From: Prostheceraeus crozeri
Taxonomy: Eukaryota; Platyhelminthes; Polycladida; Euryleptidae
DNA length: 64,000 bases
Assembly: GCA_907163375.1 (NCBI GenBank)
Contig: CAJQUW010003219.1
Span: forward strand, 171,625-235,624
Reading direction: 5' to 3'
Every line of letters starts with the position of its first letter. Position 1 is the first letter of the stretch. The notes under the pieces were generated by a model, which saw nothing but the letters and a program-made list of their open reading frames with translations, had not been told where the DNA came from and did not search any database. Shown piece after piece: positions 11,587-20,427 of the stretch. The position numbers were made by a program, and so were the translations under genes.

Positions 11587-12688
11587 TTAATCGGTTCGTT
11601 GAACTTTGGATTGTGGTGGCTGAGGCAAGTATTTGGCCGGCAACTTCCGCTTGCGGTGGCGCAATTCCTTGATATCGCCATCATGTTTTATTGAGAGATG
11701 AAGGCAGCGCATCACCGCCATCGCCCCATCGTAGCACTCGAACGTGGTGTCCAAGTCCTCACTCTCAAGGATGACGCTGTCGACGATTCTGCTCTTGATG
11801 ACGGGAATGTGGAGCGTTGTTCGTATCTCCTCTTTCTTCTGGCTCTCAGTCAGGCTAGTCTTTAGTTGCTCGATTTTTAACTTTGACACCTCTTCCTGAG
11901 CTTTCAGTGATTTTATGTACGTCGCCTGCTCTTCAACTCGTTTCTCGCTGGCAAGCACCCTTTCGCGGAAAGGTTCCAAGTTAATTACTTGGGTCTTGAG
12001 GGTCCGAATCTCGGCTACCTGACCCTTCAGGTGGAAATTGTCATCCCTAAGGGCCGAACATTCGTTTTTGTAACGAGTGAGCTCATCTTTTAATTTCGTG
12101 AGTGCATATTCCTGGCTCACTTTTGCGATCTGGGTATCCTTATTCCAGCTGTTCATCTGCTGCTTAATCCCCTTCTTTACTGGGGAAGGTGCGATCACTT
12201 TCTTTATCGGGGAAGACTGATTTACCGGTTTTCCTGTCTCTTCCGCGTTTTTATTGATGACGACCTCCTCAAAATCGGAGTCATCTGAGCTGTCCAAATC
12301 GCTTAGTAGGGCCTTCTCTTCTGCTGTCGATGAGGTAGTGACCGAAGCAGCAGGTTCCAAAATTGTTGCAATAGCCTCTTGTAGTGCTGCGTCTAAATCG
12401 ACTGTTGCTTCTTTGAAGTAGGGTGTGATCAATTTGCCGATGTCTGATGTTGTATAATTACTAGCCTTCTTGATCGGACATTCGGCGTGGGCGATGTAAA
12501 ATGCCTCATGGTCCTTGCCTTTCAAAAATTTCAGGCAATGTGTGCAGCCGGAAATAACGGCTCTTTCCTCGTGAAGGTGAGGAGTATTTGTATTTTTTGT
12601 ATTTGTTAATGTGGCGTTTAAATTCGCCGCCTCTCTTAATCTCTCCACAAGAGCACTTTTTGAATAAAAATTTTGAGTTGCCTCCCAT
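11587..12688 (-). CDS. Zinc-finger/coiled-coil protein, broken (P1)
   Basis: The start ATG at 12688 (MGGNSKFLFKKCSCG) is chosen by comparison with P3. The protein has a short Cys/His region at the N terminus, a second C-x2-C...H...C cluster (CTHCLKFLKG, HAECP), a Ser/Asp-rich acidic patch (SDLDSSDDSD), then about 130 residues of heptad-type coiled coil, and a conserved tail (TTLHIP, CYDGAMAVMRCLHLSIKHDG). Relatives are in P3 (50008-51096) and, more diverged, in P2 (17658-18893), where the tail pattern TxLHIP...H is still seen. Function unknown; zinc binding plus coiled coil suggests a DNA- or protein-bridging role. About one or two breaks. Confidence 0.55.
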
Positions 12689-12739
12689 TATCTGTAGAAA
12701 GAAAGATAAAATATAATTACTGACAAGCGACATTGGCAG

Positions 12740-13489
12740 TCATTTTTATAATCATACAGCTAAATTGTGAGATTGGTGGAAAGTGTCGAACCTTTGAATC
12801 CGTTACAGGCATTACTCAGAGGGGATCTTATCCCAACTCCAAGGCCTCGGCCCACAAATCCAACCTCCCGCGCACAGAGCGTGCATCATATCACTGTGTT
12901 GGTATCCGGACCCTGATTTTGACATGAAAACCAGTGGATTGTTTACAAAGGCTGCAAATTCCAAGCCGAAGCTCGCCCCCCACAACTTTATAAATGTCTT
13001 AGTTGAATTCAGCAGGGTCGAAAATCCCGAAAAATCATCAAAAAAAACAAATTTAAATTTTTTAGCATTTTGCACTACCTATAAAATTTTTTAAGTAGTC
13101 TATAAATATAGCTCTGATGAAGAGCTATCACATGTCATTTAAATCAAATGAACTGGACTTCTAGAAGCAAAGTTACAAGCCTTTCAAATTTTGGAGTCTT
13201 TTATGGCCTGGAGACGAAGGCCATCTCCTGGCGAACCTCTAAGTCTGACGCCTTAACTGATATCAGCAATGAAATTTTCTAAGTCGGTTTCTTACAGAAA
13301 CCTGGAATTTGGAATGCCCGAAGCTATCATCGGAGCTCAGAGAGACGACCTACCTTTGACAATCGCTCTCCTCTAAATGAAAAGTCTCTGTCGGTTCCCT
13401 GCTTATATAGTGTGTGGCGATCAGCTGATGACGTAATACCCATCATCCAAAACTTTAAATCCGTCTATCTCCGGTTCTAGTGCTCCGAT
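12740..13489 (-). promoter_or_regulatory. Conserved subterminal non-coding block (P1)
   Basis: About 750 bp without supported coding sequence, found next to the polymerase-side terminus in all three Polintons (P2 16377-17075 inverted; P3 51170-51752 plus 56203-56363). On the strand pointing into the element it carries a TATA box (CTATATAAGC, 13401-13410), then a GTAGGT donor and a polypyrimidine-AG acceptor about 100 bp later, and a short imperfect hairpin around GGAGACGAAGGCCATCTCC. The arrangement suggests a spliced non-coding or leader transcript. A replication or packaging role is also possible. Confidence 0.5.
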
Positions 13490-14397
13490 GGAGCTGAAAA
13501 TTCACCATCAACGTGTAGAATTTGATGCTGAATCCGAATCTGCCCTCCATTTTCCCATCCGATGCTTTGTTTTGGCTCTACAGCCCACAGCCATCGCAAA
13601 AATTGTAACTTGTCGTTTTTCGGAAAAATGAAGAAATATTTTTTCTCTCCGATTGCTTTCAAATTCACCATATAGATGCAGAATTTCACGCTGATTCCAA
13701 ATCTGAAATCCGTTTTGCTCTCCGATGCTTCGTTTTGAGGCTACAGCCCAAAACGTCCAAAATTCTAACTCTGTCGTTTTTCGCCAATCTCCCAAATCGT
13801 AAATGGCGTCTCACATCTAAACAAGGACAGATAGGAACAAGCCGTTTCTTTCAGTGAATTTGTCTCACTCTTAGCTTTCAAACGAGCTATTGCACGACTT
13901 TCTACGATCTCTAGAACCAAATTTGGAAGCAACGCTGCCGGGGGGGGGACATCCCTGCACCATACCGATGCAGAATTTGACGCTGAATCCGAATCTGGCC
14001 TCCGTTTTCCCATCCGATGCTTCGTTTTGTATCTACAGCCCAAAACTAACCCAAATTCGCCGTTAACTCTGTCGTTTTTCCGAAAAATGTTGAAAATTTT
14101 TTCTCGCCGATTGAGCTGGAAATCACACCACAGATGCAGAATTTGACGCTGAGTCCAAAAATCACATTTGCAAAGTCCTCCGAGCACTGCTTCCACTCGA
14201 AACATCCCATTTTCACCCCAAAATTTATCAGATTTCATGAAAATCCTAACACACTATAGCACCAAGTCAAAACCTGGCGGTCACCCAAGTCCACCACGAC
14301 ACTCTGTCGTTTTATCGAGGGGAGGGGGGGACGTCAGCGAACATTTTTTGGCGGCGGCCATCTTGCGCTATCCAGAAGTGTAGAACTCCTTACTACT
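13490..14397. repeat. Right terminal repeat of P1 made of satellite-like units
   Basis: About three units of the roughly 323-bp (and 160-bp short form) repeat that also forms the 56-64 kb array, followed by a unique outer part ending CTTACTACT. It is an inverted copy of 30071-30930, the left end of P3. Both outer parts share CGCAAGATGGCCGCC and a G/C-homopolymer run next to GACGT. I therefore read the satellite as the Polinton terminal repeat itself, not flanking host DNA. Reading frames inside it are by-products of the repeat. Confidence 0.7.
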
Positions 14398-15485
14398 AGC
14401 ATCATCTTCCAGTTCTCAACATGGCAAAAGAATGGACTAAATTTGTAAGTTAGGGTCTATAAGAAATTGGTATTTCGATAGAATTGGCGTTTGAAGATTC
14501 TGCTTTGCGAAGGATTATAGCCGCATCGAATAGTGTTTTGTCTTTGGTTTTGTCTGTTATCATAAGGAAAATAGGTTCTATTATAATTAGGGACAAAATT
14601 TTTCCTGGACGTTTTTTGGCGGACCGTCAATTGGCAGAAGATGTAAATCAGAAGAAAAAAAGTTGCTTCTTTTCCCAAATTAATTTGTTTAAGGTAGCTT
14701 CCATTTCTGAGGCTCGATCCCATTGTTGGAATTGTTGCTGAATGTCACGTTCATCACAGTTTAACTGCATCATTTCTATCATTTCATTGTCAATTCTTTC
14801 CATAAAATCCGTTTTTGCTGTTGCAGTCATCCTTGATCTTGTTATCTCATGATAAACCTCCTTTTTCATCAAATCCCTTATTCTCGAGAGTCACCAGGCT
14901 TTTGGCACGTAAGTGTGACCTAAATTCGCACGCAGAGGATTACAGTGTAGCTGAATGATGTGGAAGAGGATTTTTAAATAACTTTTTCGGAATTCTCGGA
15001 GCTGTTTCCTGAAGGGCTTGTTCATGGGCTGTTGAATTGCTTCTATGGGCTTCATACAATGCGAACTTCCGTTGATTAAGTTTTTTATCCCATTCTTGTT
15101 TAGGTATCCCATGTTCCAAATTTTTTTTGATTTCTGTCGATGTACCATTCATTTTAGAATCAATTTCGAGTTTCAATTTACTAACCTCAGTGAATAAATA
15201 CTTTAACGGAATTGAGTGATCATGATTGTAATGCAGAAGGAATGATGGTATTTCACAGATTATCAGTGTCATGACAGCCCTGGAGATTTAATGTTTGTCA
15301 AATTAGCAATTCGATGGGTTCCTATTACCATAGAGTAGGGATATCCTATGCCTATTACTTTCTTGCTCAACCTCAAGGGTATTTTCTTAAGCGTGATCAT
15401 AACACATGCAACCTGCCACTTGCAGAGCAAAATTACATAATCAAAGACAATTACTTCAATTAACTTTGTAAGATGGTTCCACATC
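14398..15485. other. Unassigned spacer between P1 and P2
   Basis: About 1.1 kb that matches neither Polinton and is probably the host insertion locus. Reverse-strand frames at 14648-14872 and 14940-15272 encode charged, helix-rich peptides (for example KQEWDKKLNQRKFALYEAHR) that look like the remains of a gene or another transposon. I do not recognise the family and no intact gene is supported. P1 ends at its left border and P2 begins at its right border (AGTAGTAACC). Confidence 0.4.
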
Positions 15486-16376
15486 AGTAGTAACCCTATC
15501 CCAGACGCAAGTGAAAAATGTGAAATGATGAGTCATCAGGCTGACTCAGCCCCCCCCCCTCTGGAAGGAAGGTGAAGGAGGTGGCCAAGGATGTGCTGGG
15601 AGGAATGGGTCCGAGAGGAAGCCACCGCCCCCCCCCCGACGACTCAACTGACCAAATTGGCCGAAAAGACCAAAATTGTTCAGAATCATGTGAAACAAAC
15701 TTCTATCAAGGTTTCAGGTTGAAATTCGCACAAAAAAAATTTCGAAAATGTTCGTTGCTTTGGGTCTCGACACAGGATTTTTTCGTGAAAAAATTTTTTT
15801 TCAAAATGTTGGAATTGAGCTCCGAGACCCATCCCATCGTGTTTGTCGTCAACAGTTGGGTCGGTGAAGTTTCTGTGAAAAACCGCCCCCCCCTCCCAAC
15901 GACTCAAGCGACCAAGTTGGTCGATTGGTCGAAAAAACCAAAGTTGTACAGAATCATGTGAAACAAACTTCTATCAAGGTTTCAAATTGAAATTCACACA
16001 AAAAATTTTTTCGAAAATTTTTCACTACGGTGGTTGAAAATACTTGGATTTTTTCAAGTCCAAATGTGAAATGTCGCTTTTTTAGCCAACTTTGACGATG
16101 AATAGCGGAGGATTGGAAGTGAATGAAGAGCTCGGGTTTCTTTCAGGGGTAAGACCGCGCTTTGTTCTCTAGGATCCACTCTTTTCAGATGCGTGGCAGG
16201 CTCCGTTTTTAAATGAGAGCCTGTTCAAAATCGAGTTTTTGCGCATTTTCCAAGATTTTGGAATTTTTTGAAAAAACGACCGAGTGTTTTAACTCGGCTT
16301 CTGGTCATCGTAGAGGGTCGAGGGATGTCTTAAATGAAAGGGGAGAGCGAGAAAACGTGACACTTAAAATTTGGAG
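15486..16376. repeat. Left terminal repeat of P2 with C-run tandem units
   Basis: Starts AGTAGTAACC and contains two to three units of roughly 250 bp, each with a run of seven or more C (near 15550, 15630 and 15883) followed by ACGACTCAA-x-CGACC and by a shared CAGAATCATGTGAAACAAAC. The sequence is unrelated to the P1/P3 satellite, but the build is the same: homopolymer-bearing tandem units between the terminus and the conserved subterminal block. Confidence 0.55.
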
Positions 16377-17075
16377 TCAATCGGAGCACTAGAACCGGAG
16401 ATAGACGGGTTTAAAGTTTTGGATGATGGGTATTACGTCATCAGCTGATCGCCACACACTATATAAGCAGGGAACCGACAGAGACTTTTCATTTAGGGGA
16501 GAGCGATTGTCAAAGGTAGGTCGTCTCTCTGAGCTCCGATGATAGCTTCGGGCATTCCAAATTCCAGGTTTCTGTAAGAAACCGACTTAGAAAATTTCAT
16601 TGCTGATATCAGTTAAGGCGTCAGACTTAGAGGTTCGCCAGGAGATGGCCTTCGTCTCCAGGCCATAAAAGACTCCAAAACTTTAAAGGCTTGTAACTTT
16701 GTTTCTACAAGTCCGTTTGACTTGATTCAAAAAAGGTTCGATAGGTCTTGACCTGCCCAAAGTGATAAACTACTTAAAAAATTTCATAAGTAGTGCAAAA
16801 TGCTGAAAAATTTAAATTCGCTATGTTTGGAGGCTTTCTGGGGTTTTCGACCCTGCTGAATTCAACTAGGACATTTACAAAGTTGCCAGAGGCGAGCTTC
16901 GGCTCGAGACTTGTTTCCTGATGTAAATAACTCCATTGGTTTTCATGTCAAAAACGGGGCCCGGATACCAACACAGTGATATGATGCACGTTCTGTCCGA
17001 CCGAGGTTGGATTTGTGGGTCGAGGTCTTGGAGTTGGGATAAGATCCCCTCTGAGAAATGCCTGTGACGGATTCA
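16377..17075 (+). promoter_or_regulatory. Conserved subterminal non-coding block (P2)
   Basis: Inverted relative to the block at 12740-13489 and still clearly alignable base by base, although the proteins of P2 differ strongly from those of P1. It contains a TATA box (about 16460-16467, ACTATATAAGCAGGG), a GTAGGT donor near 16515 and an acceptor (TGATATCAG) near 16612. No coding frame is supported. It faces into the element, toward the coiled-coil gene. Confidence 0.55.
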
Positions 17076-17103
17076 TCAGCTTAACTTGTCTTTCCTCAAA
17101 GCG

Positions 17104-17336
17104 AAGTTGTCTTTGTGATAGCACTGGGCGACTATCGATTCTGTCTTTGTATAGCATGGGCCTTCACGACTGAAAGTCCGGTAACTGTCGATGTGTTGTC
17201 CAAATTTGGTAAAAGCGTCGTTGTCTTTGTGATAGCACTGGGCGACTATCGATTCTGTCTTTGTATAGCAAGGGCCGTCACGACTGAAAGCCCAGTAACT
17301 GTCGATGTGTTGACCAAATTTGGTAAAAGCGTCGTT
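17104..17336. repeat. Two-copy tandem repeat, about 116 bp
   Basis: Two near-identical head-to-tail copies beginning GTTGTCTTTGTGATAGCACT (17106 and about 17219). It lies just upstream of the coiled-coil gene promoter in P2 and could be a regulatory duplication. Confidence 0.75.
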
Positions 17337-17391
17337 GTCAAGTCAAAAGCACGACTAAATTTAGAAAGCACGTCAAAAGCACGTGTCGGTA

Positions 17392-17460
17392 GGGTATATA
17401 AGCCACTGCTTCTCTCTAGGCTTCACTTCTGTTTCAAGTTGTAAGACGAACGGTGAGTGC
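17392..17460 (+). promoter_or_regulatory. TATA promoter and leader of the P2 coiled-coil gene
   Basis: GGGTATATAAGCC near 17394-17402, followed about 50 bp later by a GTGAGT donor (near 17452). A polypyrimidine tract and TTTTCAG end at 17650, just before the ATG at 17658. This gives a TATA-driven transcript with a roughly 200-bp intron in the 5-prime leader. Confidence 0.55.
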
Positions 17461-17657
17461 TCTGTCGAAGTTTGCTATCAAACTTTGAAATATTTAGAAC
17501 TTAGGATTATTCTGTCTTAATGCAGATACAGTAGTAGCTTCATATGAACGTTTTCATTAAGCTGTGACTTTAGATGAGATCCTTTAACGATCTCCTCTTA
17601 TGAGCACTAAAATGTGTCTCAATTTAACACATTATTTCTTCTCTTTTCAGTTTGAAA

Positions 17658-18893
17658 ATGACGAAGGAATGCAACAAAAAATTACAAATTTTTAAGTGCA
17701 GTTGTGGCATGCCCTTCCGCGGTGACCGTTTCAGGCGCCACGTCCTGGCGAGAGTGACGAAGGGTGAGATGAAGCATGATGATGTGTTGATGGTGATGTA
17801 TTGTGTGTGGTGTGATGTTTGTTGTAGTGCGTATGATGTCGAGTTTGTGAAGGCTCATGCCAATTGTCCTCTGCGAGTGATTGGGAAGGAAATGATGAGT
17901 CAAGTGTTGAGTGGTGAGCGGGGGAGCGCATTTGTTCAAGGCGAACCAGTGCGTTCCCCAGTCGTGAATATCGATTTGGATAAGGATGATGAAGTGGTGA
18001 GTAAAGTAAAGAGGAAGTTGATTGTCGAGAGTGATGATGATGATGATGAGGCTATGGAGAGCGTTGTAATGAAGAAGGGGTGTGTTGAGAGGTTGAGTGA
18101 TGATGATTAGCTTGAGCGAGCTGTCGCGTCGATTGAGCCACTGGTAAAGCCACGGGCTCAATCGTCGCCGAGAGATGAGAGTATGATGCCTAATTGTGTT
18201 GTGAGAGTGAGTCAGTCGAGTGTGCCGAGTGTACCGAGTAAAGTGGCGCTGACGAAGAATGATGCGCTGGCGTATGGGAATGTGAGGAATGAGTGTGACA
18301 GGTTGCAGGGAAAGTTGAATGCTGCAAAGTGTACGTTGAAAGAAGTGACTGTGGAAAGGGATCGTTTGAAGAGAGAGTCGGAGGACTTTGCGAGTGTGAA
18401 GAGAGAGTTGTTTGAGGCGAGGCAGAAGTTGGTGAATGAGAGAAAGTTGAAGGAGACGCTTGAGTCGAAGTTGGAGAGTTGTGAGAAGTCGGTCTGTCGA
18501 GAGCGTGAGTTGAAGGAAGAGGCGGTGGAACGAATGAGAGTGTTGGAGCGTCAGTTGAGTGTGCTGTCGGAAGTGTCGCCTGAAACGGTCACCGCACTTC
18601 ACATTCCTGTGGTGGGTTATGTCCCGGAGCGGCCATTAATTTATGGAGATGTGACTCCAGATACAGCTCAAGAATGTTTTAACTGCACGGATGTCCGATG
18701 TTATCACATCAAAATACATCACAAGGAGGACATCCGTGTAGATTATAGAAACCCGCAAAAATTTCGTAAGTATTATGACTGGAGCATAACATTTTACCAT
18801 CTTTCTCATTCTTACTTCTTTCATTGCAGGCCAACTGAAAAAGTCATAAGCCCACCACATCCCACGTCCCGAGAACGCACCATGGGCTCTCTT
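17658..18893 (+). CDS. Zinc-finger/coiled-coil protein, broken (P2)
   Basis: Diverged relative of the genes at 11587-12688 and 50008-51096. It keeps the N-terminal FKCSCG-x2-F-x-GD-x-FRRH pattern, a second Cys cluster (CVWCDVCC, HANCP), an acidic DDDDDE stretch, a long Lys/Glu-rich coiled coil (about 18290-18570) and the tail TALHIPVVG...RCYHIKIHHKEDIR. A GT-AG intron (about 18767-18830) falls near the position of the intron that follows the gene in P1 and P3. The start is the first ATG after the leader acceptor. Broken, about one break. Function unknown. Confidence 0.55.
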
Positions 18894-19323
18894 AAGGGCC
18901 AACCTTCTAATGCAGCTAAAGCGGTCCCAAGCCCGCCACATATCTTTGGATATGGAATGCAGAGGGGAAGATTAAATGATGAATGGAATGAAATGGGAGG
19001 CCATCCTTGCACCACATGCAACACAACAGACTTCTCTCGTCGCTAGTAAACAAGCTCTTGTCAGTGTAATCAGAAACTAACATGTTGTACAAAGGTTTTA
19101 CTGCAACACAGGTTGATGTATAGTTACAAAGTTTGATCATCGAAGGTATTCATAAGTCTAGTCAGAAAGTGTATCATGGTCTGCAAAAGCAAAGTGTAGT
19201 CAAATAATTTTACTGCGACGCACGTTTGTGAAAATAAAGTTTGATCATTGAAGTTTCATGACTGACTGAACTCACAACAGCATTATAAAGTTTAGCACAA
19301 CACAAGTGTCATGAAAAAATACT

Positions 19324-19776
19324 TTATTTGGTCTTTGATTTAACATCATTGAAACCCACTTTACTAATAGCAATGACAATATGGTTTATTTTATTCAGAA
19401 GCAAATGATTTCCGTAACCATGAAAGTTGTCCATCCGAGAAATAATCTTCCGCAGATGCCGTGTATAAAACTCAGAAGCATCAGTAACATATTCTTGTCC
19501 GTAGGAACGAAATTGAAAGTCAACACTTTCCGCTTCTTCACCTTGTGGAAAATGAATGTAATTGACATTTACAATTAAGTGAGCCTTGATGAGACTGTCT
19601 TTGAAATAAGATATCAACTCCGTAAATATTTCTCGTGTGTAGTCTAAACATGCTTCCAATTCTGTCTCCTCCCTTTGAAACTAAAGGATGTAATCTTGTA
19701 TTAAGCCTCCGAAGCACTCTTGATGAAAACGAATCGTGCAATCATCATGTTTCAATGTATTGACTTCAGGTGCCAT
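19324..19776 (-). CDS. Stand-alone POLB N-terminal-domain-like protein 1, broken (P2)
   Basis: Homologue of P3 32695-33105, from ATG 19776. The pattern is an alpha-helix, A-x-LI-x-N-VNYIHF, FRSYGQEYV, then EFYTRHLRKIISRMDNFHGYG and I-x-I-x-I-x-IS. The same succession of elements occurs in the N-terminal domain of POLB here (ALIYLKLKYIKIDF, FHVPSSS, FHIQCLKSNVDKFNQRDSALIF, FKISLL). I therefore read it as a freed paralogue of that domain. It might assist replication or priming; that is inference. About one break. It is divergent to POLB. Confidence 0.5.
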
Positions 19777-19913
19777 GGTTGAGTCTATTGCTAAACATCA
19801 TATTTGCCTAAGACGATTTCAATAACACGTTTCAAATGTGCGTGTGCACATCGGGAACTCTAGCTCGTCTGTGATTGGACGAGAGGTCTCATCCATTCAC
19901 TGCTTAGGAAAAT

Positions 19914-19921
19914 CTTATAAA
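19914..19921 (+). promoter_or_regulatory. TATA box upstream of P2 POLB
   Basis: TTATAAAAGACAG about 510 bp before the first POLB exon. The sequence between is leader-like and carries GTGGGT and AG signals, but no exon can be fixed. Confidence 0.45.
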
Positions 19922-20427
19922 AGACAGTGCATCACCTCTGTTCTTCACATTTATCTTTGAAAAGGTGGGTGTCGGTGAGCTCCTGCTATCAGGTTGTTTT
20001 GACTTGCCTTCAAGTTGAATAGTCTCTTGCTATCATTTTTATTCTGCTCATAAAACATATCACCGCTGTAATACTTCCTTTGCTCGAGCGTTCCTTCGGG
20101 ACGGCGGGTACTGCCGTAGAGGGATTGCGTTGCACGGGTTGTTCGTCGTTTGTTAGACCGAAACCTCTCAGCCGTTGCTCATGTTGGGCGTTCGACTTCA
20201 TACTCAACGTGATGCTTTCTCTCTCCAGGTCATATCATAGTACTTCAGCCATTCGACAAAGGTTAGTCTTTATGATATGGAGTAGAGTGAAATGTAAATC
20301 ATTAGATGTCACTTCAATGATTGTTCCCATGACAAACGTTGACTAGGTAAATATAGCGAATTTTATCTTTCCTTTTCAGTGATAGAAATCTGCGTTGACA
20401 AAGTCTAATTAAACCTCATCTACCAAA

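Larger units (their letters stand above)
1..14397 (+). mobile_element. Polinton P1, right-hand part, broken
   Basis: Polinton/Maverick fossil that enters from the left edge of the window. Gene order is small basic protein, capsid protein, protease, TBP-like and PC4-like genes (reverse strand), two minor-capsid-like genes, POLB (reverse), small acidic gene, coiled-coil gene (reverse), subterminal block, satellite-bearing terminal repeat. The right end is taken as 14397, because the last bases read CTTACTACT, the complement of the AGTAGTAAG that starts P3 at 30071; Polinton ends usually begin with AG. It is nearly identical to P3 over the shared genes, so the two are recent copies of one family in the same orientation. 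Broken, with about eight or more breaks, most of them in POLB. The 6-bp target duplication cannot be tested because the left end is outside the window. Confidence 0.88.

Noticed and set aside
14648-15272. Host genes in the spacer between P1 and P2
   Set aside because: Only short charged frames are present, without start context, splice pattern or recognised domain; kept as unassigned remnants.
17682-18602. 306-codon reverse-strand frame opposite the P2 coiled-coil gene
   Set aside because: Its composition (His, Thr, Leu, Arg) is that of the antisense of a Glu/Lys/Val-rich coding region; the forward gene has relatives in P1 and P3.
19324-19776. Reading the small helix-rich genes as terminal proteins that prime replication
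   Set aside because: They resemble the POLB N-terminal domain, but no priming residue or terminal-protein signature can be pointed to; only the domain likeness is claimed.
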